Positions 52,512-59,412 of a DNA stretch of 59,412 nucleotides are shown here, one piece after another. Under the pieces are notes generated by a model that did not search any database, was not told the DNA's origin, and worked only from the letters and a program-made list of their open reading frames with translations. Numbering within the stretch: position 1 is the stretch's first letter; every line of letters begins with the position of its first letter. Origin of the DNA: Ilumatobacteraceae bacterium (lineage in GTDB: Bacteria; Actinomycetota; Acidimicrobiia; Acidimicrobiales; Ilumatobacteraceae); NCBI GenBank assembly GCA_025463305.1, contig JAOBWK010000099.1:1-59412 (forward strand), written 5' to 3'. The position numbers and the translations under genes were made by a program.

Positions 52512-54187
52512 GTCGTCGCTCCCGAGATCTGCACGGACGAGTCGTTGTCAGCGGACAGGCCGAGCACGTGGTGACCGCCCATGAACCTGCTCCGGGCCAG
52601 CAGCAGCACGGCCGGGCGGGTGAAGAAGTAGGCCACGAAGATGTCGGTGACCGTGGACAGGCCGAGGTAGAAGGCGAAGCCTCGAACCGCGCCGACGGAG
52701 AGGTAGTAGAGCACGGCGGCGCCGATCAGCGAGACGGCGTCGGCGAGCAGGATCGTGCGGAACGCGGCGCGGAAGCCGCGCTGGGCGGAGTTGCGGAGCG
52801 ATCGTCCGGCGCGGACCTCGTCCTTCAACCGCTCGAAGAACACGACGTACGAGTCGATGGTGACGCCGATCGACACGATGAGCCCGGCGATGCCGGACAG
52901 CGAGAGCACGCCGTTGTAGAACCGCGAGATCAGCGACGTCATGCTGTACACGAGGGCGCCGGAGATGAGCATGCCGGCCACCACCACCACGGCGAGGCGG
53001 CGGTAGTAGAGGATCATGAACAGGATCACCAGGGCGATGCCGATCGCGCCGGCGATGAGCGCGGCACGCAGCGAGTCCTTGCCGAGGCTGGCGGACACGT
53101 TCTCGACCTGCTCGGCCTTGAGCGTGACGGGCAGTGCGCCGGAGTTGAGCACCTGAGCGAGCTGTGACGCCTCGCCCTGGGTGAACTTGCCGGTGATCTG
53201 CACGCTGCCGGTGAAGCTCGGGGCGTTCACCGTCGGGGCCGACTGGATCTGGCCGTCGAGCACGATCGCGAGCTGGTGCGACGGGCACGGGCCACTGGCC
53301 TGCCCGGCGTAGCACTCTGCGGCGAGGGCGTTCCACACGCCTTCGCCGGAGCTACCGGTCTTGAGGGTCACGGTGACGCCCCAGCCGCCGCCGATGATCT
53401 GCGCGAGCGCGGAGTCCTTCTCGAAGACCGTGCCGTCGCCGCCGCTCGGTCCGACGGAGCAGGCCTGACCGTCGCGCGTCGCCAGCGTGCCCGACTGGTC
53501 GGGTGGCAGCACGGTGTCGGAGGTGACCGTGGTCGTGGTCGCGTCGGAGACGACGGTGGTGGACGTTGCGTCGCCGGCCACCGTGGTGGAGGTCGCATCG
53601 CCGGCCACGGTGGTGGAGGTGGCACCCGGTGCCGTCGTCGACGAGCCGTCGCTCGGCGGCACGGAGTGCACGTTGCGCGACGGGCCGGGAGCCGGGGTGG
53701 AGGCCGTGGAGCCCGAGCCGACCGTGGCGCCGCCGACCGTGGTGGCGGAGCCGGTGCCCGTGGCGGCCGTGGTGCCTGCCGTCGTGGTGGCGGTGTCGGA
53801 GCCGGCCGTGGTGGTGGAGGTCGTGGTGGGCGCCGGGGTGTAGCAACCGAGCACCGGACGCAGCTCGACCTTGCCGCTGACCTTGACGAGGTCGAGCGCG
53901 GCCTGACGGTCGTTGACGCCGGGCAGGTTCACGACGATCGCGTTGTCCTGGCGGATGATCTCCGGCTCGCCGACGCCCTTGCTGTCGACGCGCTCGCGGA
54001 TGCGCTCGACGGCGAGGTCGAGGCTCTGCTGGGTGTAGTCGCTGTCGACCGGGCGCAGGGTGACGGAGATGCCACCGCGCAGGTCGAGACCGAGCGCCGG
54101 CTTGTAGCCGAGGCTGACGTTGATGGTCAGCAATCCCGCCGCGAGGACGACGATGCCGACCAGCGAGGTGATGAGTTTGCGACGCAT
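52508..54187 (-). CDS. secD: Protein translocase subunit SecD with Thr-rich insert
   Basis: SecD partners SecF in the Sec translocon. It has 559 residues: a first transmembrane helix, GLDLRGGISVTL at 33-44, the periplasmic P1 region, and five C-terminal helices (GAIGIALVILFMILYYR; GIAGLIVSIGVTIDSYVVFFERLKDE). Residues about 119-226 form a Ser/Thr/Ala/Gly-rich, apparently disordered insert in the extracytoplasmic P1 domain, including four 9-residue repeats of the type ATSTTVAGD. Many actinobacterial SecD proteins have low-complexity extensions here, but this one is long. It overlaps yajC by 1 nt and secF by 4 nt. Confidence 0.95.
   Translation of the reverse strand: MRRKLITSLVGIVVLAAGLLTINVSLGYKPALGLDLRGGISVTLRPVDSDYTQQSLDLAVERIRERVDSKGVGEPEIIRQDNAIVVNLPGVNDRQAALDLVKVSGKVELRPVLGCYTPAPTTTSTTTAGSDTATTTAGTTAATGTGSATTVGGATVGSGSTASTPAPGPSRNVHSVPPSDGSSTTAPGATSTTVAGDATSTTVAGDATSTTVVSDATTTTVTSDTVLPPDQSGTLATRDGQACSVGPSGGDGTVFEKDSALAQIIGGGWGVTVTLKTGSSGEGVWNALAAECYAGQASGPCPSHQLAIVLDGQIQSAPTVNAPSFTGSVQITGKFTQGEASQLAQVLNSGALPVTLKAEQVENVSASLGKDSLRAALIAGAIGIALVILFMILYYRRLAVVVVAGMLISGALVYSMTSLISRFYNGVLSLSGIAGLIVSIGVTIDSYVVFFERLKDEVRAGRSLRNSAQRGFRAAFRTILLADAVSLIGAAVLYYLSVGAVRGFAFYLGLSTVTDIFVAYFFTRPAVLLLARSRFMGGHHVLGLSADNDSSVQISGATT
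53516..53623 (-). repeat. 4 x 27-bp tandem repeat in secD
   Basis: Encodes four consecutive 9-residue units (ATSTTVAGD, ATSTTVAGD, ATSTTVVSD, ATTTTVTSD) in the extracytoplasmic domain. The two first units are nearly identical in DNA, a sign of recent expansion. Confidence 0.75.
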
Positions 54188-54570
54188 TACTTGTCGGAGT
54201 TGTTGTCTTCGACGATGTCGTCGACGGAGGTCGAGCTCGAGGGGGACCCGTGCCCGGACGTGTCGACCTTGCCCTGCACCGCCCGACGGGAGACGCGGAT
54301 CTGGATGTTGTCGTCGATCTCGACCCAGACGATGTCGCCGTCGAAGCCGGTGATGAAGCCGTAGATGCCGGAGGTGGTGATGACCTCGTCACCTTCCTGC
54401 AGCGAGCCCTGGAGGACCTGGGTCTCCTTCTGCCGGCGACGCTGCGGGCGGATCAGCAAGAAGTACGCGCCGACCAGCATCAGGGGGAGGAACAGGAGGC
54501 TCAGTGCGCTGCCGCCGCTGCTACTGCTGGCAGCGACGAGGGAACCGATGAGGTGGGCAGAAGAGATCAT
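54187..54570 (-). CDS. yajC: Preprotein translocase subunit YajC
   Basis: YajC is a small membrane protein associated with SecDF. The 127 residues have one transmembrane helix (SLLFLPLMLVGAYFLLI), the conserved RPQRRRQKE segment, a beta domain (EGDEVITTSGIYGFITGFDGDIVWVEI) and a Ser-rich acidic tail. ATG 54570 is preferred over an in-frame TTG at 54588. Its TAA stop overlaps the secD ATG by 1 nt. Confidence 0.94.
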   Translation of the reverse strand: MISSAHLIGSLVAASSSSGGSALSLLFLPLMLVGAYFLLIRPQRRRQKETQVLQGSLQEGDEVITTSGIYGFITGFDGDIVWVEIDDNIQIRVSRRAVQGKVDTSGHGSPSSSTSVDDIVEDNNSDK

Positions 54571-54635
54571 CACGACGTCCAGAATCAAACATGCGCCGAC
54601 AGGGGGTCGGGCCAGCGAGAGAGCCTACTCATGGA

Positions 54636-55733
54636 TCACCCCCAAACTGCCAGCACCTGCTGTCGGAGGACTTCGAAGGTGCCGGCCGCGATGGCGGCGC
54701 GCATGCGGTCCATCAGCTGCAGGGTCCAGGCGATGTTGTGCAGGCTGACGAGGCGCGGACCGGTCGGTTCGCCGACCTGGAAGAGGTGGCGAATGTACCC
54801 GCGGGAGTGCCGTGCGCACACTTCGCAACCACACGTGTGGTCGATCGGCTCGTCGGACAACGCGTACTTCGCGTTCTTGACATGCACCTTGCCGGTGGCG
54901 GTCATCGCCGTGCCGTGCCGACCGATGCGCGTCTGCATCACGCAGTCGAACTGGTCGACGCCGAGGCCGACGGCCTCCACGAGCGACGCCGGGTCACCGA
55001 CGCCCATCAGGTAGCGGGGACGGTCGAGCGGGAGGTGGGCGATCGCGGCGGCGAGCGCCGGCAGCATCTCGGCACGGGTCTCCCCCACGCTGAGCCCGCC
55101 GATGCCGTAGCCGTCGAACTCGAGTGCCGCCGTTCGCTGAGCGGACTCCGCGCGCATGGCCTCGTCGATGCCGCCCTGGACGATGCCGAAGAGCGCCTGG
55201 TCGTCGCGACCGTGGGCGGCGCGGGCCCTCGCCGCCCAGTCCGAGGTGCGGTCGAGCGCGAGGCGGATCACGTCGGGCGGCGAGGGCAGTGGTGCGCACA
55301 CGTCGAGCACCATCTGGATGTCGGCGCCGAGCAGTTCTTGGGTGTGCACGGCGCTCTCCGGCGTGAAGCGGTGGGTCGAGCCGTCGTACGTGCTGCGGAA
55401 CGTGACGCCGTCGTCGTCGACCTTCGGCTCGAGCGAGAACACCTGGAACCCGCCGGAGTCCGTGAGGGTGAGGCCGCGCCAGTCGGTGAACTTCCCGAGC
55501 CCTCCGAAGTGGGCGATGGTCTCGGCACCCGGACGGAGCATCAGGTGATACGTGTTGCCGAGGACGATCTCGGCGGCGAGCCGCTCGTAGTCGGCGGCCG
55601 ACAGGTACTTGATGGCCGCCCGCGTCCCGACCGGCATGAAGCACGGCGTGCGATACGAGCCGCGGGCGGCGTGGGCGACGCCGCTGCGGGCCGCGCCGTC
55701 GGCGGCGATCAGCTCGAACTCGATCGGGCGCAC
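54636..55733 (-). CDS. tgt: tRNA-guanine transglycosylase
   Basis: Tgt exchanges guanine-34 of tRNAs with GUN anticodons for preQ1 in queuosine synthesis. The 365 residues carry Asp92 in TDSGGFQVFS, the nucleophile Asp263 in FDCVMQTR, the GLSVGE motif and the zinc ligands C301, C303, C306 and H332. Its GTG start directly follows the queA stop (TAG-GTG), so both are translated from one message. The downstream yajC gene is 65 bp away. Confidence 0.95.
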   Translation of the reverse strand: MRPIEFELIAADGAARSGVAHAARGSYRTPCFMPVGTRAAIKYLSAADYERLAAEIVLGNTYHLMLRPGAETIAHFGGLGKFTDWRGLTLTDSGGFQVFSLEPKVDDDGVTFRSTYDGSTHRFTPESAVHTQELLGADIQMVLDVCAPLPSPPDVIRLALDRTSDWAARARAAHGRDDQALFGIVQGGIDEAMRAESAQRTAALEFDGYGIGGLSVGETRAEMLPALAAAIAHLPLDRPRYLMGVGDPASLVEAVGLGVDQFDCVMQTRIGRHGTAMTATGKVHVKNAKYALSDEPIDHTCGCEVCARHSRGYIRHLFQVGEPTGPRLVSLHNIAWTLQLMDRMRAAIAAGTFEVLRQQVLAVWG

Positions 55734-56753
55734 CTACAGGCTCCGATCGAGCAGCATCGCGTCGCCGAACGACAGGAAGCGGTAGTCACCCGCCAGCGCC
55801 TCGGCGTACAGCCGGCGCCATCGCGGACCGACGAACGCATCGATCATCATCAGCAGCGTCGTACGGGGCAGGTGGAAGTTCGTCATCAGGACGTCGACGA
55901 TCTTCCACTCGTAGCCGCGGTGGATGAACAGCCGGGTCCGGCCGTCGAGCCGGTCGAACGTGGCGGCGGACTCGAGTGCGCGAGTGGCAGTGGTGCCGAC
56001 GGCGACCACCCGCTTGGCCGATCGACACGTGTCGAGCACCTCCGCCGACACCCGGTAGCGCTCGCTGTGGATCTGGTGATCGAGCGGGTTCGGTGCGCTC
56101 ATCGGCTGGAAGGTGTCGAGCCCGACCACGAGCTCGACCCTGGCGACGCGCACACCGGCGGCTTCCACCGCGGCCAGCAGCTCGGGCGTGAAGTGCAGCC
56201 CGGCGGTGGGCGCGGCCGCGGAGCCGGGCTCGCTGGCGTACACCGTCTGGTAACGCTCGGTGTCGGACAGCGGCGTGGTGATGTAGGGCGGCAGCGGCAT
56301 GTCGCCGTGGCCGGCGAGCAGCTCGAGCGGATCGGCCTCGCCGATGAGGGTGACGTGGAACGTGTCGCCGGCTGCCGTGCGCTCGCCGATCCCGACCAGC
56401 GGCGTACCGTCCTCGGTGAACAACAGCTCCCCCACCTTCAGCTTCTTGCCGGGGCGGACGAGCGCCTCCCAGACCCGGTGCTGTCCGACGTCGCCGGCCA
56501 CCGGTTCGAGCAGCAGGACCTCGGCGGCACCGCCGCTGGCGCGCCGCAACCGCAGCCGGGCCGGGATGACCTTCGAGTCGTTGACGACGAGCAGGTCGCC
56601 CTCGCGGAGGAAGTCGACGAGGTCGCGCACGTGGCGGTGCAGCGGCGCCGCGGCGCCCTGGTCGACCAGCAACCGCGCCGAGTCGCGCGGTGCGGCCGGC
56701 GTCTGCGCGATCCGGTCGTCGGGGAGGTCGTAGTCGAAGTCGGCCAGCAGCAC
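55734..56753 (-). CDS. queA: S-adenosylmethionine:tRNA ribosyltransferase-isomerase
   Basis: QueA converts preQ1-tRNA to epoxyqueuosine-tRNA using the ribosyl part of SAM. The 339 residues begin ADFDYDLPDDRIAQTP and contain VNDSKVIPARL, PLPPYI, YQTVYA, GSAAAPTAGLHFT and TNFHLPRTTLLM, the family's conserved blocks. The GTG at 56753 lies 9 nt after TAGCCT (56768-56763). It forms a pair with tgt; queG and preQ1-synthesis genes are not in the window. Confidence 0.95.
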   Translation of the reverse strand: MLLADFDYDLPDDRIAQTPAAPRDSARLLVDQGAAAPLHRHVRDLVDFLREGDLLVVNDSKVIPARLRLRRASGGAAEVLLLEPVAGDVGQHRVWEALVRPGKKLKVGELLFTEDGTPLVGIGERTAAGDTFHVTLIGEADPLELLAGHGDMPLPPYITTPLSDTERYQTVYASEPGSAAAPTAGLHFTPELLAAVEAAGVRVARVELVVGLDTFQPMSAPNPLDHQIHSERYRVSAEVLDTCRSAKRVVAVGTTATRALESAATFDRLDGRTRLFIHRGYEWKIVDVLMTNFHLPRTTLLMMIDAFVGPRWRRLYAEALAGDYRFLSFGDAMLLDRSL

Positions 56754-56797
56754 AGGCCATCCAGGCTAACGGCGGGCCCTGTGCCACGATGGTGCCC
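56754..56797. promoter_or_regulatory. Divergent promoter region of queA and the dienelactone hydrolase gene
   Basis: In the 44-bp gap, TAGCCT (minus, 56768-56763) serves queA and a weaker CACGAT (plus, about 56786-56791) lies about 7 nt before the hydrolase ATG. Confidence 0.3.
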
Positions 56798-57520
56798 ATG
56801 AGCGCACTGCGAACCGAATCGGTGGCCTGCGGCGATGCCGGGTCGATGGACATGCACATCTGGACACCCGACGGCGCCAGCGAGGGAGACGGCACCGCAG
56901 CGGTGCTGCTGATCCAGGAGATCTTCGGCGTCGGGGCGTACATCCGCTCGGTCGCCGCCCGCCTGGCCGATGCCGGCTACGTCGTCGGCGCGCCCGACGT
57001 GTTCTGGCGGATCCAGCCGAACTTCGAGGCACCGGCCACCGAGGAGGGCATGGGCCAGTCGTTCGGGATGGTCCAACAGCTCGACTTCCCGCAGGCGATC
57101 CAGGACTGCGCCAAGGCGCTCGGTCACCTCGGCTCGGTCGAGGGCGTCGAGCGCGCACCGGCCGTGCTCGGCTTCTGCATGGGCGGCACGATCGCCTGGG
57201 GCGTCGCCGCAGTGGGAGAACCGTCGGCGTGCGTGAGCTACTACGGCTCCGGTGTGCCCGACATGCTCGGGATGATCGATCAGATCCACTGCCCGACGCT
57301 GCTCCACTTCGGCAACGACGATCCCTACATCGCCGGCGACAAGATCGAAGCCGTCAACGACGCGATCGCCGGTCACCAGGGCTTCGCGCTGAACGTCGAG
57401 ATCGCCGGGCACGCGTTCGACAACCACGAGTCCGAGATCTTCCACGACGAAGCCGCGGCGAGCGCAGCGTGGGCCAAGACGATGGCGTTCCTCGGGTTGT
57501 ACCTGCCGACGGCGGGCTGA
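56798..57520 (+). CDS. Dienelactone hydrolase family protein
   Basis: A 240-residue alpha/beta hydrolase with the dienelactone-hydrolase triad: Cys127 in GFCMGG, an Asp in HFGNDDPYI (174/175) and His205 in AGHAFDNH; the QEIFG motif with Glu41 is also present. The family hydrolyses dienelactone in chloroaromatic degradation, but most genomic homologues have other, unknown substrates and no aromatic genes are near. ATG 56798 is favoured over ATG 56789 by spacing to a -10-like box. It interrupts the ruvB-queA run on the opposite strand and ends 1 bp from the ruvB stop. Confidence 0.9.
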   Translation: MSALRTESVACGDAGSMDMHIWTPDGASEGDGTAAVLLIQEIFGVGAYIRSVAARLADAGYVVGAPDVFWRIQPNFEAPATEEGMGQSFGMVQQLDFPQAIQDCAKALGHLGSVEGVERAPAVLGFCMGGTIAWGVAAVGEPSACVSYYGSGVPDMLGMIDQIHCPTLLHFGNDDPYIAGDKIEAVNDAIAGHQGFALNVEIAGHAFDNHESEIFHDEAAASAAWAKTMAFLGLYLPTAG

Positions 57521-57521
57521 C

Positions 57522-58595
57522 TCAGCTGAACAATCCGGGCTGCCCCGACTGACGGTCACCGGTGACGGTGGGCATCGCCAGGCCGAGGTGCTCCCACGCC
57601 GACGGCATCGCCACCCGTCCGCGGGGCGTGCGGGCGAGCAGGCCTTGCTGGATCAGGAACGGCTCGTACATGTCCTCCACCGTCTCGGTCTGCTCACCGA
57701 CGCTGATGGCCACCGTGGACAGGCCGACGGGCCCGCCGCGGAACTGCTGGCAGATCGCGGTGAGGATGGCGCGGTCGACCTTGTCGAGGCCACGCTCGTC
57801 GACACCGAAGACCGCGAGCCCGGTGCGCGCGGTGTCCTCGCTGATGGTGCCGTCGCCACGCACCTGGGCGTAGTCGCGCACCCGGCGCAAGAGGCGGTTG
57901 GCGATGCGCGGCGTGCCCCGGCTGCGGCGGGCGATCTCCCACGCGCCCGGCTCGGAGATCGCGACGCCGAGGATGCCGGCTGCGCGGCGGACGATGGCCT
58001 CCAGCTCGTCGTCCTCGTAGTAGTCGAGCCGGGCGACGAACCCGAACCGGTCGCGCAGCGGCCCGGTGATCATGCCCGTGCGGGTGGTGGCGCCGACGAG
58101 CGTGAACGGTGGCAGCGGCAGGCGGATGGACGACGCGGCCGGTCCCTTGCCGACGACGATGTCGAGCTGGAAGTCCTCCATCGCCGGATAGAGGATCTCC
58201 TCGACCGTGCGCGACAGCCGGTGGATCTCGTCGATGAACAGCACGTCGCCTTCGCCGAGCTTGGTGAGGATCGCCGCCAGGTCGCCCGCCCGCTCCAGGG
58301 TGGGACCGGACGTGATGTGCATGTGCACGCCCATCTCGGCCGCGACGATGCCTGCGAGCGTCGTCTTGCCGAGGCCGGGGGGTCCGGCGAGCAGCACGTG
58401 GTCGACCGGCTGGTTCCGCATCGAGGCGGCCTCGAGCATGATCGTCAGGTGCTCTTTGAGCTCGCGCTGGCCGACGAAGTCGGCCAGCCGTCGGGGACGC
58501 AGCCCGAGCTCGTCGACCTCTTCGATCGAGCTCGTCAGCGCGGGACTGGTGAGACCGGCATCGCCGATGCCCGGATCGGTGAACTCCTCACGCAC
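57522..58595 (-). CDS. ruvB: Holliday junction helicase RuvB
   Basis: RuvB is the ATPase motor that drives branch migration. The 357 residues contain [19 protein letters not shown], Walker A GPPGLGKT at 71-78, Walker [30 protein letters not shown] and the C-terminal winged-helix domain ([19 protein letters not shown]). GTG 58595 overlaps the ruvA stop by 8 nt; longer upstream readings are the opposite frame of ruvA. It belongs to a ruvC-ruvA-ruvB unit. Confidence 0.96.
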   Translation of the reverse strand: MREEFTDPGIGDAGLTSPALTSSIEEVDELGLRPRRLADFVGQRELKEHLTIMLEAASMRNQPVDHVLLAGPPGLGKTTLAGIVAAEMGVHMHITSGPTLERAGDLAAILTKLGEGDVLFIDEIHRLSRTVEEILYPAMEDFQLDIVVGKGPAASSIRLPLPPFTLVGATTRTGMITGPLRDRFGFVARLDYYEDDELEAIVRRAAGILGVAISEPGAWEIARRSRGTPRIANRLLRRVRDYAQVRGDGTISEDTARTGLAVFGVDERGLDKVDRAILTAICQQFRGGPVGLSTVAISVGEQTETVEDMYEPFLIQQGLLARTPRGRVAMPSAWEHLGLAMPTVTGDRQSGQPGLFS

Positions 58596-59190
58596 GTCGT
58601 GCCCCCAGCAGTTGCAATGCCTCGCGCAGCATCGTCGCAGCGTCGCGCCCACCCTGCATGTCGCGCAACGTGTCGCGCACTTCTTCGGGGCCGTAGCCGA
58701 GCCCGTACAGCGCCTCGCGCACGTCGGCCAGCGCTGAGCCGCCGCTGGACTCACGGGCCAGGCTGGCCCCGACGGGATCGAGGATCGGGAGGTTGAGCCG
58801 GCTCTTCAGCTCGATCAGCAACCGCTCGGCCGTCTTCTTGCCGACGCCGGGCACGAGCGTCAGCGAGGCGACGTCGCTGCCGGCGACGATGTCGACGAGC
58901 GCGACGGGCGTGTGCGTGGCCAGGATCGACATGGCCAGCGCCGGACCGACGCCGTGCGTGGCGACGAGCACCTGGAAGGTGGTGCGCTCCTCACGCCGGA
59001 GGAAGCCGAACAGCGTCTGTGCGTCTTCACGGATGTGGTGGTGCACGTGGAGGAACACCGACGCACCCGGCTCCAGCTCGGCGAGGGTGCGCGGCGTGAC
59101 GGTGACGAGGTAACCGACGCCGCCGACCTCGAGCAGGACCTCGCTGTCGGTGTTGCGCTCGAGCACCGAGCCACGCAGCGAGCCGATCAC
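58588..59190 (-). CDS. ruvA: Holliday junction protein RuvA
   Basis: RuvA binds the four-way junction and loads RuvB. The 200 residues have the OB domain ([28 protein letters not shown]), tandem helix-hairpin-helix motifs ([33 protein letters not shown]) and a C-terminal RuvB-binding domain ([19 protein letters not shown]). GTG 59190 overlaps the ruvC stop by 4 nt (GTGA). Confidence 0.95.
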   Translation of the reverse strand: MIGSLRGSVLERNTDSEVLLEVGGVGYLVTVTPRTLAELEPGASVFLHVHHHIREDAQTLFGFLRREERTTFQVLVATHGVGPALAMSILATHTPVALVDIVAGSDVASLTLVPGVGKKTAERLLIELKSRLNLPILDPVGASLARESSGGSALADVREALYGLGYGPEEVRDTLRDMQGGRDAATMLREALQLLGARRA

Positions 59191-59412
59191 GACCGTGCCG
59201 CCAGCACGTCGGACACCCGTTGCCGCATCGGCGCCATCGCGAGGTGGCAGAGCGCGAGTGCTGCCGCGTCGGCAGCGTCCGGCGGCCGCGGCAGGGAGCT
59301 GAGCCCGAGGCGGGCCTGGACCATCTTCTCGACCTGCATCTTGACGGCGGCTCCCCAACCGGCCAACGCGCCCTTGACCTGGTTGCGCGTGTACTTGACC
59401 ACCTCGCAGCCC
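59187..59412 (-). CDS. ruvC: Holliday junction resolvase RuvC (N-terminus cut by window edge)
   Basis: RuvC cleaves Holliday junctions symmetrically. Only the last 74 codons are in the window. They include YTRNQVKGALAGWGAAVKMQVEKMV and the catalytic-acid motif PDAADAAALALCH, characteristic of the C-terminal half. The start and first catalytic Asp lie beyond the right edge. Confidence 0.92.
   Translation of the reverse strand, partial: GCEVVKYTRNQVKGALAGWGAAVKMQVEKMVQARLGLSSLPRPPDAADAAALALCHLAMAPMRQRVSDVLAARS

Noticed and set aside
53487..53843. Plus-strand frame rich in Val/Thr/Pro opposite the SecD insert
   Set aside because: It mirrors the repetitive Thr codons of secD; secD is intact on the other strand.

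Overview
The window is a stretch of a high-GC actinobacterial chromosome. A complete Pup-proteasome gene set, the conserved run ruvCAB / yajC-secDF / apt-rel-hisS-aspS, Tat-secreted surface proteins, a DUF222-HNH gene and many apparently leaderless GTG/ATG starts point to a member of the Acidimicrobiia (Ilumatobacter-like). That placement is inference from gene content, not from a phylogenetic marker. No rRNA, tRNA, CRISPR array, prophage or intact insertion sequence was recognised.

Layout. 1-7.5 kb (minus strand): mpa-dop-pup-prcB-prcA-pxpB-pxpC-pafA, a proteasome operon carrying two 5-oxoprolinase subunit genes between prcA and pafA; pafA runs off the window edge. 7.7-8.0 kb: a small 3Fe-4S ferredoxin, then two strong hairpins. 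8.1-11.7 kb (minus): a LON-domain protein, then a tightly overlapping six-gene unit of three small membrane proteins, a ubiquitin-fold sulfur carrier ending in Gly-Gly-Ala-Ala, a TtuA-type tRNA thiolase and a TrmI-type m1A58 methyltransferase. 11.8-17.3 kb (minus): PBP4-type carboxypeptidase, ADP-forming acyl-CoA ligase, hotdog thioesterase, alpha/beta hydrolase and a TetR regulator. 17.3-26.7 kb (plus): nagA, a small unknown protein, transketolase, transaldolase, lon with an HspR-type operator, a LOG-family protein and a MOSC protein.

26.7-28.1 kb (minus): glycolate oxidase Fe-S subunit. 28.2-32.8 kb (plus): a DUF222-HNH gene that has lost the end of its nuclease domain, then three tandem secreted paralogues with near-identical C-terminal domains. 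32.8-37.9 kb: Nei-type glycosylase, aldehyde dehydrogenase, small membrane or secreted proteins and a frameshifted helix-turn-helix gene. 37.9-43.7 kb (minus): one overlapping unit, nudix-rarA-DUF948-DUF6167-like-glcD-glcE-phosphotransferase. 43.7-45.4 kb (plus): amidase and a solitary ectoine synthase. 45.4-59.4 kb (minus, except one dienelactone hydrolase): translation, stringent-response, secretion, queuosine and Holliday-junction genes.

How the genes work together. Protein quality control is prominent: the Pup-proteasome, a full Lon under a probable HspR operator and a stand-alone LON-domain protein. tRNA modification is also prominent: TrmI, TtuA and TtuB act on the T-loop, and Tgt and QueA make queuosine. 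Glycolate oxidase is complete but split between two loci about 11 kb apart. About twenty transcription-unit heads show a TANNNT -10 hexamer ending 6-9 nt before the start codon, so leaderless mRNAs appear to be the rule for first genes here.
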